DNA of 32,299 nucleotides from an uncultured Bacteroidales bacterium (GTDB taxonomy: Bacteria; Bacteroidota; Bacteroidia; Bacteroidales; UBA932): positions 1 through 32,299 of the forward strand of contig CALVCB010000023.1 of NCBI GenBank assembly GCA_944325965.1, written 5' to 3'. The notes under the pieces are model-generated. The model saw only the letters and a list, made by a program, of their open reading frames with translations, was not told the origin of the DNA and made no database searches. Position numbers and translations under genes: made by a program. Shown here piece by piece: positions 1 to 7,721 of the stretch (position 1 is the first letter of the stretch; each line of letters begins with the position of its first letter).

Positions 1-1101
1 GGTATCTATGCGGTCCAGGCCGAGGATTGTGGTGGTCACCTTGTAGTTCGAGTTGCGGAGGACGTTGTAGTCATTGTAATTGTTTTCTCCGAGGTAGATG
101 TCGTATGATACTTTGGTGACCAGGTTGTCGGACTTGTAGAAACCGTTGATTTTTATGTAAGTGCAGTATTCCCCTTCTCCGGTTTTTGCTGTTTCGGCAC
201 ATTTGTTCCTCTGGTCTGTGGCGGAGCCTGTCCCTCTGGCGTTTTCAGGCAGATACCATGTGTATGTGAACTCGTTTTCGGAATTTATTATTTCACCTGT
301 CTGGTCTGATGTTCCTGTAAGCCACAGCAGGTTATCCCATCCTTCCAGGGATGTCAGAGGGTGGTCACTTCCATATGTCGTTTCCGGATAGTTCATGAAA
401 CCAGACCCTGTTGCCGGATATGTGGATGTTATATTTCCCGGAGTCTCGAAGTCGTCCGGTTCACGGTAGTAATACAGATGTGTAGGGACATTGTATACCT
501 GGACGCTGTGGAGTGCGAATTCGACACCTGTACCGGTTGTCAGCGTGAAGTCCACTTTTGCTATTGCCCTGTACATTTCCACTCTGAAATCAGAGTCTGT
601 TGAGTTCCATACACCGGACATTACCACTGTATAGTTGTTGCTGTTTATAAGTGATGCTTCCGAGCTTACAGTCCTGGAGCGCTCTCTGATCTGGGCAAGG
701 GTAGTGCAGTCTTGGAAAATAGTATTATTGCCTGTATTAGCTATGAAACATATTTTCGCGGTGTTTTCATCCACCTGGACATTTACAGTATAGGTCCCGT
801 TTGCTCCTGCAACAAAATCATCGTTTGAGCCAGTCCCGAGATTGTTGTAATCTGGGGTCCCGATGACATTCCCGTCACTGCCAATCTGAATGACCCACAG
901 GTCGGCCAGACTGTTTTCATCTACATCATCGATACTCTTGACTTCCACCTGTCTGGACGATTCAGCTGAAAGCGTGATGCGCACCTGGCCGCTTTTCTTC
1001 AATGTTTCCTGTTCAGAAAGGGTATCCGTACAGCCGACCCAAAGAGCGGTTGCCGCAGCTACTGCCGCGAAAGCAACGGTTTTCAATCTATCTTGAATCA
1101 T
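1..1101 (-). CDS. DUF4906-like fimbrial lipoprotein (3' end cut by window edge)
   Basis: This open frame begins at an ATG at 1101 and stays open for 367 codons to the window edge, so its C-terminus is missing. The N-terminus is a lipoprotein signal with the lipid-attachment cysteine at residue 24 (WVGC). Further in, the sequence WYLPENARG followed by a YIKINGFYK-like strand and VSYDIYLGEN resembles DUF4906 proteins, which are found as large last genes of Bacteroidales fimbriae operons. It lies 24 bp after the preceding fimbrillin gene and is read in the same direction, so it probably belongs to the same transcript. By position it could be a tip or accessory subunit, but this is inference. The DUF4906 match is from memory of the motif and would need a profile search of the complete protein. 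Confidence 0.75.
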   Translation of the reverse strand, partial: MIQDRLKTVAFAAVAAATALWVGCTDTLSEQETLKKSGQVRITLSAESSRQVEVKSIDDVDENSLADLWVIQIGSDGNVIGTPDYNNLGTGSNDDFVAGANGTYTVNVQVDENTAKICFIANTGNNTIFQDCTTLAQIRERSRTVSSEASLINSNNYTVVMSGVWNSTDSDFRVEMYRAIAKVDFTLTTGTGVEFALHSVQVYNVPTHLYYYREPDDFETPGNITSTYPATGSGFMNYPETTYGSDHPLTSLEGWDNLLWLTGTSDQTGEIINSENEFTYTWYLPENARGTGSATDQRNKCAETAKTGEGEYCTYIKINGFYKSDNLVTKVSYDIYLGENNYNDYNVLRNSNYKVTTTILGLDRIDT

Positions 1102-1125
1102 GATATATGCTTCTTTTATGAATCG

Positions 1126-2658
1126 TTAGTCAATACTCATTTTGATGTCCCGGACGCAGCGGACATTTTTAGTTTCTGTTTCTGCCGCTCCGGTAGCCGG
1201 ATTCGGATAGCTTTTTGCGTCCATGTCTACGTAGTAGAAATGTCCTTCAGTTTCTTTACTTTTCGTGCATGACCAGTATTCTCCGGCCAATTCCTGATGT
1301 CCAGTCTTTTTCAGCTGGCTCTGACAGGTCCAGATGAGTTTCAGTTCCTGTTCCGTAGGGAGGTGCCAGCCATCAGTGCATGCTGTATTTGCCGTATCCC
1401 ATGTTACACTTGTTTCCATGTCTTCTGTGCCGACTTCCAGAATAGCCGGTACATTGTTTTCCTCCGCAGACCAGTCCCCGTCCCTGACGGTCCAGCCGGT
1501 GGCATCGCCGAACATGTTCCTGGATATGATGTAATTGTCCGATCCTCTGACGTATGGCTGGTTCTCTCCGACTTCTACCTCCTGTTTGACTGATTTCCAC
1601 TCTGCCGGCACAAGGGTGAATACGACATCGTCCTGCTGGAGTTCGAGCTGGAGGGTGTAGGCGTAACCGGCTTTAAATTCGTTACCAGTTGTAATCCCAG
1701 ACAGATCTGTACGATTATTAATTGTAACAGAGCTTTCTCGTATTTCTCCTTCAGAGTTTTCGGCTGTTATAATTATTGATATACGGTTACTTGGAGTGCT
1801 AAAATCATAGTCACCTTCTCTTGGCATTGTCATTATAATTCCTGCTTCTGTATAGTCTGTCGCACTGACTGCTATTCCAGAAGCAGGTAGTTTAACAGAA
1901 AGATTTTTTCGTGGAGTATCAAAATAACCATTTGCACTAAAATCAATACCATTACTTTCTTTACCCCCACTATTGGGAACATCATTAAAAAGTGTATATG
2001 AAAATGATGTATATGGTTCATTTTCAAGGATTATTGATGTTATTTTTCCCCATTGTGTTGCCGCGATTTCTGATGATGCTTTAACCTTGAACTGAAATTG
2101 AGTTAATGCATGATAAAAGTGATAAAGTCTATTCAGACCCTTGTCAGAAGTATTTCCTTGACCTAAATCTGATATCATTATATCTTCTTGTCCTGTAAAT
2201 TCAAATGAAACAGTTGCATTTCTTGCATTTGCACTATATTTACCTATTTGAGGATACCAGCCTTGTAATTTGCTACTTCTTTCATCAGGATAATAATACT
2301 GATTTGGAGAAAATGTTAATGTTGCTTCCGAATTTGTTGGCGTGTCAATATATGCAGTACACTCTGCATTAATTACATTTTCAGATGGAGTAAATCTGGT
2401 AATGTTGTCAAAAGAATTATCAGCCCTTGCAAACCCGAAATTCATCTGCAAGAGATATACATTGCTCATAGACCCGGACGGTGCTGACGGGTCCTCCGGT
2501 GACTTCAGCGTTATACTCGGGGCAATCTGCTGCCGGTCTGTATCATTTGATATCGTTTCGTTACCGCTGTCCTTTGAACATCCTGCGAGCAAAAGGAGAC
2601 CGCATGCCACGGCGGACACCGGTATGTACGCTCTCCGTAAAAATATCATGCTATACAT
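1126..2658 (-). CDS. Fimbrillin-family lipoprotein with FISUMP-type C-terminal domain
   Basis: A surface lipoprotein of the Mfa-like fimbrillin family, about 510 residues and much longer than its four neighbours (307-347). The ATG at 2658 is preferred because it gives a normal signal peptide ending LLLLAGC; the frame stays open to an ATG at 2700, which would add 14 residues with an unusual charged start. The core shares the family pattern (YYYP..L.GWYP, a DIMI block, HALTQFQFKVKAS, AGYAYTL). From about residue 370 the protein differs from its paralogues and ends in a FISUMP/DUF1566-like domain: DGWHLPTEQELKLIW, EYWSC, NVRCVRD. Bases of about 1700-2450 are far more AT-rich than the flanks, suggesting an exchanged core segment. 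It may be a special fimbrial subunit such as a tip or adhesin, but only the family is shown. Confidence 0.85.
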   Translation of the reverse strand: MYSMIFLRRAYIPVSAVACGLLLLAGCSKDSGNETISNDTDRQQIAPSITLKSPEDPSAPSGSMSNVYLLQMNFGFARADNSFDNITRFTPSENVINAECTAYIDTPTNSEATLTFSPNQYYYPDERSSKLQGWYPQIGKYSANARNATVSFEFTGQEDIMISDLGQGNTSDKGLNRLYHFYHALTQFQFKVKASSEIAATQWGKITSIILENEPYTSFSYTLFNDVPNSGGKESNGIDFSANGYFDTPRKNLSVKLPASGIAVSATDYTEAGIIMTMPREGDYDFSTPSNRISIIITAENSEGEIRESSVTINNRTDLSGITTGNEFKAGYAYTLQLELQQDDVVFTLVPAEWKSVKQEVEVGENQPYVRGSDNYIISRNMFGDATGWTVRDGDWSAEENNVPAILEVGTEDMETSVTWDTANTACTDGWHLPTEQELKLIWTCQSQLKKTGHQELAGEYWSCTKSKETEGHFYYVDMDAKSYPNPATGAAETETKNVRCVRDIKMSID

Positions 2659-2723
2659 AATTGTTCTTAATATTGGTTTTGGCGACCGGGAGGGGAACAT
2701 TCAACCCCGCCCGGCCATAGGAT

Positions 2724-2751
2724 GATTCCATTTCTTCCAAAGATTGGAATC
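2724..2751 (-). other. Intergenic hairpin between two fimbrillin genes
   Basis: A 7-bp inverted repeat, GATTCCA and TGGAATC with a 14-nt loop, lies in the 101-bp gap before the preferred start of the fifth fimbrillin gene. There is no U-run, so it is not a simple terminator. It could stabilise or attenuate the operon mRNA, but this is only suggestive. Confidence 0.3.
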
Positions 2752-2759
2752 AATAGAAA

Positions 2760-3788
2760 TTATTCAACGATGTCTCCAGGCTCTACTATTATATTAGATG
2801 TTCCACCAACATTCCAGTCTGTAATGGTAGCAGTAGCTTCTATGATAGTAGCCTTGAAGTCGAGTGCGATAGTGAAGGCATATCCAGCTGTATCTCCTTT
2901 GAATGCTCCGCCTCCAACTCCTGATTTTTCAAGCCCGACATTGACCTCGTATGCATTACCGTTGTCCAATGTTATTTTCACCGTAAAGTCGTCTGTCCCG
3001 TCTGCCATAATAGGCGCGCACAGTGTATAGGCTATATCGGCTGCAGTACCACTGAGCTTTACATCAAGAGTGGAGTTGTCTGTATATTGGTTTTCTCCTG
3101 TCCATGAATAGAATGGAAGAGGATCAGCAGTATCGGCTCCTTCAAAATCAAAAGAAGTCATATCTGTAGCTGAAACGCTGATTGTCTTCTGAAGGTTTGC
3201 GCCGCCAGCTTTAGTCAGTTCGATACCGGTGATTTTCCCCCAGTAGTCTTCACCCTCGGATGCTTTTGCATTGACAAGGAGTTTTGTAAGTTTGTGCTTG
3301 AATTCAAGATTACCCGGAGTGCCGTCTCCTGCGTTAGTAGCTTTATTTACTGTTATAGGGGCAGATGCCATTGCATCTGTCTTGCCGTCTATTGTAAGAG
3401 TATATGTATCTGTACCTGGAGTCCCCCATGAAGTCGGATAAAGCCCTACGAGGTAGGTGTTACCGTCTCCGTCATAGTATTTCGGTTTTGATGTGCCAGT
3501 GCTTGTACAGAACCCGGCGGGGTCGCTTCCGTTGAATTTCATATACATATTGGTGGTAGGCCCATACAAGTTGCCAGATGAAAAATTCCCCTCCTTTGTT
3601 GAAGCCAATACTATTGCCGTTTGTCCTGAAAATTCTGTTCCGTCTACAGGTGTTTTTGTCGCCACATTGACACTGGCTGAAGTCAGACATATTTCATTTT
3701 CATCGAACTCCGGTGCTGTGCTGACCTGTTCTTTGTTGCAGGCAGCAAGGGCAGCTAATGCCATGACTGAGTAAAAAATCTTTTTCAT
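2760..3788 (-). CDS. Fimbrillin-family lipoprotein (342 aa)
   Basis: A secreted lipoprotein of the Mfa-like fimbrillin family. The signal peptide ends LAALAAC with the lipid-attachment cysteine at residue 17. A short N-terminal strand is followed by Lys45 in ATKTPVDG, the position where type V pilins are usually cleaved. The central pattern KYYDGDGNTYLVGLYP, a DAMASAPI block, LEFKHKLTKLLVNAKA and the closing AGYAFTIALDF...ATATITDW is shared with the gene upstream (3836-4879), which looks like its closest relative here. By analogy with Porphyromonas and Bacteroides fimbriae it would be exported as a lipoprotein, trimmed and polymerised by donor-strand exchange. Which subunit is the shaft cannot be told from sequence. 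Confidence 0.85.
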   Translation of the reverse strand: MKKIFYSVMALAALAACNKEQVSTAPEFDENEICLTSASVNVATKTPVDGTEFSGQTAIVLASTKEGNFSSGNLYGPTTNMYMKFNGSDPAGFCTSTGTSKPKYYDGDGNTYLVGLYPTSWGTPGTDTYTLTIDGKTDAMASAPITVNKATNAGDGTPGNLEFKHKLTKLLVNAKASEGEDYWGKITGIELTKAGGANLQKTISVSATDMTSFDFEGADTADPLPFYSWTGENQYTDNSTLDVKLSGTAADIAYTLCAPIMADGTDDFTVKITLDNGNAYEVNVGLEKSGVGGGAFKGDTAGYAFTIALDFKATIIEATATITDWNVGGTSNIIVEPGDIVE

Positions 3789-3835
3789 GTCTATTGTTTT
3801 TTATTGATTGATAATATCTTGTTGTATAATGTCCC

Positions 3836-4879
3836 TTACCCTTCTACTGTAATGTCGGAGTTTCCGCCCGGCTTCCACGGTTCTATGGTGGCTGTTGCCT
3901 GGATTTCGTTCACATTGAATGTGAGGGTGACTGTGAATTTGTATCCTGCGGTATTTCCTTCGAAGCTTTCTGTTTTGTCCTTTTTTTTCAGCTCTACCGG
4001 AATTGTCTGCTCTCCTCTGCCTTCTGTCTGGAGAATGATAGTATAATCTTCATCTGAAGTGGATGCGTCAGTTACCGGTTCACAGAGGATGTATCCGACA
4101 GATGTCTCTGTGGTGGTAAGGATGTAAGGTTTTTCCTGTGTGTAGTCCTCGCCGCTGATGAAGCCGACCCCTGTGGTCGCCGCTCCGCTGAAAGCGGCCT
4201 GGCGGCTGCCTCCAGCCGGATAAGTGACGGTGACTGTATTGTCCGGGTCTGCTCCACCGACTTTGGCCAGTTGAATATCGTAGAGCCCCCCCCATTCAGT
4301 GCTTGCCGCACTGCTTCCGGCTTTTACCTTGAGTTCAAGCTGGGTGAGCAGATGCTGGAATTTCAGGTCTCTGGCCGCTGTAGCGGAGTTCTTGTTCACT
4401 GTGATGATATCGGTGACCATCACATCGTCATCCCCGTTGAAGGTGAATGTCGCAGTCGGTGTGCCTGATGCAGAGGAGATTGCCCACTTTTTAGATCCTT
4501 CCGCCGATACTGCCGGATAGAATCCTGCCAGATGTACATCTGCATCGGCGTCATAGTATTTCGGGGTTGATTTTTTTTCTGCATCTATAAATCCTGTCAG
4601 GTTATTGCTTGTGAAATTCATATACCCTTCAGTGTCTCCGTACTCTGGACCGCTGAAATCCGCGTTTGAGGACGCATAAACCCTTGCAAAGAGCGGATTA
4701 TCCGCGCCAGGTGTGGTTGCATCGTATGCTGATTTGACATCTACCGATATCGATGATACCGCGAGTTTGATTTCATTGTCAGAAGTCCCTGTCTGCGGTG
4801 TCTGGCTTACAGTTTCTTTGTTGCAGGCTGCAAGTACTGCTGCCGCAAACAACGGTGCTGCAATAAGTGTCTTTTTCAT
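3836..4879 (-). CDS. Fimbrillin-family lipoprotein with three 8-nt homopolymers
   Basis: A 347-residue Mfa-like fimbrillin lipoprotein. The signal peptide ends AVLAAC (Cys19) and Lys49 in VDVKSA sits at the expected processing position. Shared family features are KYYDADADVHLAGFYP, DDVMVTDI, LKFQHLLTQLELKVKAG and AGYKFTVTLTF...ATATIEPW. The coding strand contains an A8 run (complement of 3981-3988), a G8 run (4286-4293, encoding TEWGGLY) and another A8 run (4571-4578, encoding AEKKSTP). Slippage at any of them would truncate the protein. The gaps to its neighbours are 13 bp upstream and 47 bp downstream, so it is inside the fimbriae operon. It is similar to the 2760-3788 product, consistent with tandem duplication. 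Confidence 0.85.
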   Translation of the reverse strand: MKKTLIAAPLFAAAVLAACNKETVSQTPQTGTSDNEIKLAVSSISVDVKSAYDATTPGADNPLFARVYASSNADFSGPEYGDTEGYMNFTSNNLTGFIDAEKKSTPKYYDADADVHLAGFYPAVSAEGSKKWAISSASGTPTATFTFNGDDDVMVTDIITVNKNSATAARDLKFQHLLTQLELKVKAGSSAASTEWGGLYDIQLAKVGGADPDNTVTVTYPAGGSRQAAFSGAATTGVGFISGEDYTQEKPYILTTTETSVGYILCEPVTDASTSDEDYTIILQTEGRGEQTIPVELKKKDKTESFEGNTAGYKFTVTLTFNVNEIQATATIEPWKPGGNSDITVEG

Positions 4880-4892
4880 ATCTGTTCCGTTT

Positions 4893-5825
4893 TTATATTA
4901 TCGTTGTCGACCCCGTTCCTGACTTCCATTCAGTGACTGTGGCGGTGAAGTCTACGCCCTGCTGGATGAAGGTGAGGGTGATGGTGTATGCGGTGCCGGC
5001 CTGGAGGGCGGTGTCATCTACCGTGACAGGGACGACGAACGGGTCGTCCTGGTTGCCGCTGGTGGTCACCTCGAGTGTGAAGGTGTTGTCTTCCAGAGGT
5101 TCTACCATGATAGGAAGACCGGCCTGGGCTGCTGTTGACCCTATCACCTGCGTCCCGTCTATTCCAGGGACTGTAAGGCCGCCGTCTGCTGCCGGTGTGA
5201 ATGTGGCTGTGCCTGCCGCAAGGTCAAATCCTGTCGGAAGCCCGGCCTCGAGGACTTTGATGGATGTGATGGTGGTGCCTGCATCAAGGCCCTCACCTCC
5301 AACGACATCAAATATGAGCTGTGCTGTGAGGTGGTCGAACACGAGGTTCTTCCCGTCCTTGTCCTTGCGTGAACCGACAATCTCCCGGCTCATCATTGCA
5401 TCCACCGACCCGTCGGTGTTCTCAAATGATACCGAGCCTCCTGACGGAGTCCCCTCAGGGTACCACGCTTTCATGTATGTCTTGTCCGCGTCATCGGGTT
5501 CGTAGTATGGCTGCTCGGTGAGGGTGACCGGCTGGCGGTCCGCATTGCCTGCTATCTCGGAGGTTACTGCGGTCCATGACGGTGTGCCGGTGTAGTCTGC
5601 GGACCCTGTGCGGGATACCCAGCCTCCGACCGTGGCGGTGAACCTTGACGATGCCGTAATCGGGCTTTTTGATACTGTTGCTTCTGCTGAAGGTATCTCT
5701 GCGTTCAGGACGACGGGAACCTGTTCCCCGTTGTCCTGGATGTCGCCCCTGACCGTTGTCTTGGTGCAGCCTGCGGACGCTGCCATGACTGCACCAAGCG
5801 ATATAAGTATGTGTATCTTTTTCAT
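4893..5825 (-). CDS. Fimbrillin-family lipoprotein (310 aa)
   Basis: A Mfa-like fimbrillin lipoprotein with signal peptide ending MAASAGC (Cys20) and Lys53 in VSKSPITA at the presumed maturation position. It shares an extended pattern with the gene upstream (5839-6762): a GGWVS/AGWQV block, YMKAWYPEGT, VSFENTDGSVDAMM, LVFDHLTAQLIFDV, LPTGFDL and a closing TATVTEWKSG. The two are clearly a duplicated pair and differ in this from the other three fimbrillins. Spacing is 13 bp on each side. The expected role is a structural or accessory fimbrial subunit anchored to the outer membrane until processed; the specific subunit class is unknown. Confidence 0.85.
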   Translation of the reverse strand: MKKIHILISLGAVMAASAGCTKTTVRGDIQDNGEQVPVVLNAEIPSAEATVSKSPITASSRFTATVGGWVSRTGSADYTGTPSWTAVTSEIAGNADRQPVTLTEQPYYEPDDADKTYMKAWYPEGTPSGGSVSFENTDGSVDAMMSREIVGSRKDKDGKNLVFDHLTAQLIFDVVGGEGLDAGTTITSIKVLEAGLPTGFDLAAGTATFTPAADGGLTVPGIDGTQVIGSTAAQAGLPIMVEPLEDNTFTLEVTTSGNQDDPFVVPVTVDDTALQAGTAYTITLTFIQQGVDFTATVTEWKSGTGSTTII

Positions 5826-5838
5826 GAGCCTTCTGTTT

Positions 5839-6762
5839 TTAGTCCAGTGTTATTTCCCCGCTGCCTGCCTCTTTCCATTCCTCCACGCTTGCGGTGAGGG
5901 TAATCTCGTTGCGGGTGATGTTTATCGTGATGTCATAGGCCGTCCCGGCAAGGAGCTCGGTGCTGGCGGAGCCGTCGTTGGTGATTGCCACTTCGGCAGG
6001 CTCGTATTCAGTGGCAGAAGTGCCCACCTCGATGACCAGCTTCTCCATAGGCATTATCATCACTGTCGCCACAGGAGAGTCTCCCGCACCCTCGTCGGTG
6101 ATGTCGAAGCCTTCTGCTGTCGGGGCTTTCCATGTAGTCGGAGAGGTCGCTGTAACACTGTTGTCCGTGAGGTCGAAGCCCACTGGAAGGGAGGCATTCT
6201 GGATCTTGATGTATTCCAGGGTCGTTCCGTCTTCTACAGTGGCATCGGCGGATACGCTGAACCTGATCTGGGCCGTGCAGTGTCCGAACGGAAGGTTCTT
6301 TCCGGTGTAGTCTGTCTTGCTCCCGCTGACATATCCTCCTGTACTGTTCAGAAGCATGGCATCTGTGGAGCCGTCAGTGTTTTCGAAGGTCACCTTGTTG
6401 TCGGCAAGGGTACCGGCAGGATACCATGCGCGCATATATACCACGTCACCGTTTGAAGGGTAGTACTGCGTCACGGCCCACGTTACCGACTGTGGGTCGG
6501 AACTGGCTTTGAAGCCGATGGTGGTGTTCCATGCCGGTGCTGCGGTGAAGTCCACTGTTCCTTCCGGAGCCACCTGCCAGCCGGCGATGCCTGCCGTGAC
6601 GGAAGATCCGTTGGTTATTGGAGCCTTGGTGGACGGTACTCCGGCGCTGAACTCTATAGGTACAGGACCGTCTGTGCCGGGGACTGTCCCGTTCTTCACC
6701 TCTGTTTTCGAGCAGGCGCAGATGACTGCGGCTGCAGCAGTGAGAATTAGGATTCTTTTCAT
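5839..6762 (-). CDS. Fimbrillin-family lipoprotein (307 aa)
   Basis: The first fimbrillin gene after the DUF5119 gene in the operon. The signal peptide ends AVICAC with the lipid-attachment cysteine at residue 17, and Lys46 in PSTKAPIT marks the presumed processing position. The core carries YMRAWYPAGT, VTFENTDGSTDAML, LPFGHCTAQIRFSV, LPVGFDL and a closing TASVEEWKEAGSG, paralleling the downstream paralogue at 4893-5825. It probably works as a pilin or accessory pilin in the same fimbria. A 70-bp gap separates it from the DUF5119 gene. I see no promoter with a good -7 box in that gap. Confidence 0.85.
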   Translation of the reverse strand: MKRILILTAAAAVICACSKTEVKNGTVPGTDGPVPIEFSAGVPSTKAPITNGSSVTAGIAGWQVAPEGTVDFTAAPAWNTTIGFKASSDPQSVTWAVTQYYPSNGDVVYMRAWYPAGTLADNKVTFENTDGSTDAMLLNSTGGYVSGSKTDYTGKNLPFGHCTAQIRFSVSADATVEDGTTLEYIKIQNASLPVGFDLTDNSVTATSPTTWKAPTAEGFDITDEGAGDSPVATVMIMPMEKLVIEVGTSATEYEPAEVAITNDGSASTELLAGTAYDITINITRNEITLTASVEEWKEAGSGEITLD

Positions 6763-6832
6763 GTTATAGTCGTTTTTTGATGTTCCTTTGCTGTCCGCCG
6801 GATGGTCCCGGCGATGTGAGTGTAGTCTGGAA

Positions 6833-7705
6833 TCAGCCTACTATTCCTCCACCTGTGCCTGTCCTCCAAGGTGTTACGGTGACAGTAAGTGATATGGAGC
6901 CCCCGTTTTCAAGTTCCAGTGTCACGTCCACTGTACCCCCTTCCTCTGGAAGCCCGTCCAGCTCGTCGCTTATGTCCACCGGGATGGTGGTCCCTGTCTC
7001 TCCGCCCTCGAACACGATGTCAGCAGTGACTGTACTGCTCCCGTCCCAGCCGAATACGGACATGTAGCCGGTGAAATGCCCGTCCGCCTGCTCCTGCGTA
7101 TCGGCGAGCACGCTGCCTGACGGTTCCGAGGTGTATGTGCCTGTCATCGTGTAGACGGACGGTACGACACCTGTCATGGAAATCTGCATCTGGTCAATGT
7201 CGTCAATATAGCTCGGGTCGATGTCGAATGTGATGTATTTCACTACGTTTTCCGGATACATCGTCACTTCTGTGGCTATATTTCCACGGTTGACAGTTAT
7301 GTTCCCGACTCCGGTGCAGTAGACCCTGTCCACCTGCATCAGGTAGCCGTCATGTGCGGCATCATCCTCTGCTGTCATGCAGCATGATGAGGATGACTCC
7401 TCGCCGTGGTATCCTGCATTTTCGCAGCCGTCGTTCACCACTATCGCAATGTATGTGTCTGCTGGCACCCGTGCTTCATATCCCTGTGCCGAAGTCTGTT
7501 CGGCCGCATATAGGGTACCGTCGCTGCCGTAGAGCCAGAGGTGGGCTCCCTGTACCTGTACCGGAGACCCGTCCTGTCCGTCAGGCCATACGAAATTTAT
7601 TTTCAGCGGGCCGTTGTCTGGCCTTATGGAAAGCTCCCTTTCAGTGCAGCTGCCTGCGGTCAGGACCAGCAGAGCGGAAAACAGTATTGCTTTTATGTAT
7701 TTCAT
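6833..7705 (-). CDS. DUF5119 lipoprotein, fimbriae operon
   Basis: A 290-residue lipoprotein with signal peptide ending LTAGSC (Cys20). The opening LKINFVWPDGQ and the block LWLYGSDGTLY are typical of DUF5119 proteins, which accompany fimbrillin and DUF3575 genes in Bacteroidales. The C-terminal half has a second beta-rich domain ending SISLTVTVTPWRTG, like the closing strand of the fimbrillins. It includes a cysteine pair in SSSSCCMT. It starts 16 bp after the stop of the OmpA/DUF3575 gene, so the two are co-transcribed. By position it may be the membrane anchor of the fimbria, like Mfa2 or FimB, but that role is inferred. Confidence 0.8.
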   Translation of the reverse strand: MKYIKAILFSALLVLTAGSCTERELSIRPDNGPLKINFVWPDGQDGSPVQVQGAHLWLYGSDGTLYAAEQTSAQGYEARVPADTYIAIVVNDGCENAGYHGEESSSSCCMTAEDDAAHDGYLMQVDRVYCTGVGNITVNRGNIATEVTMYPENVVKYITFDIDPSYIDDIDQMQISMTGVVPSVYTMTGTYTSEPSGSVLADTQEQADGHFTGYMSVFGWDGSSTVTADIVFEGGETGTTIPVDISDELDGLPEEGGTVDVTLELENGGSISLTVTVTPWRTGTGGGIVG

Positions 7706-7721
7706 GGTCTTTTCCTCCTGT

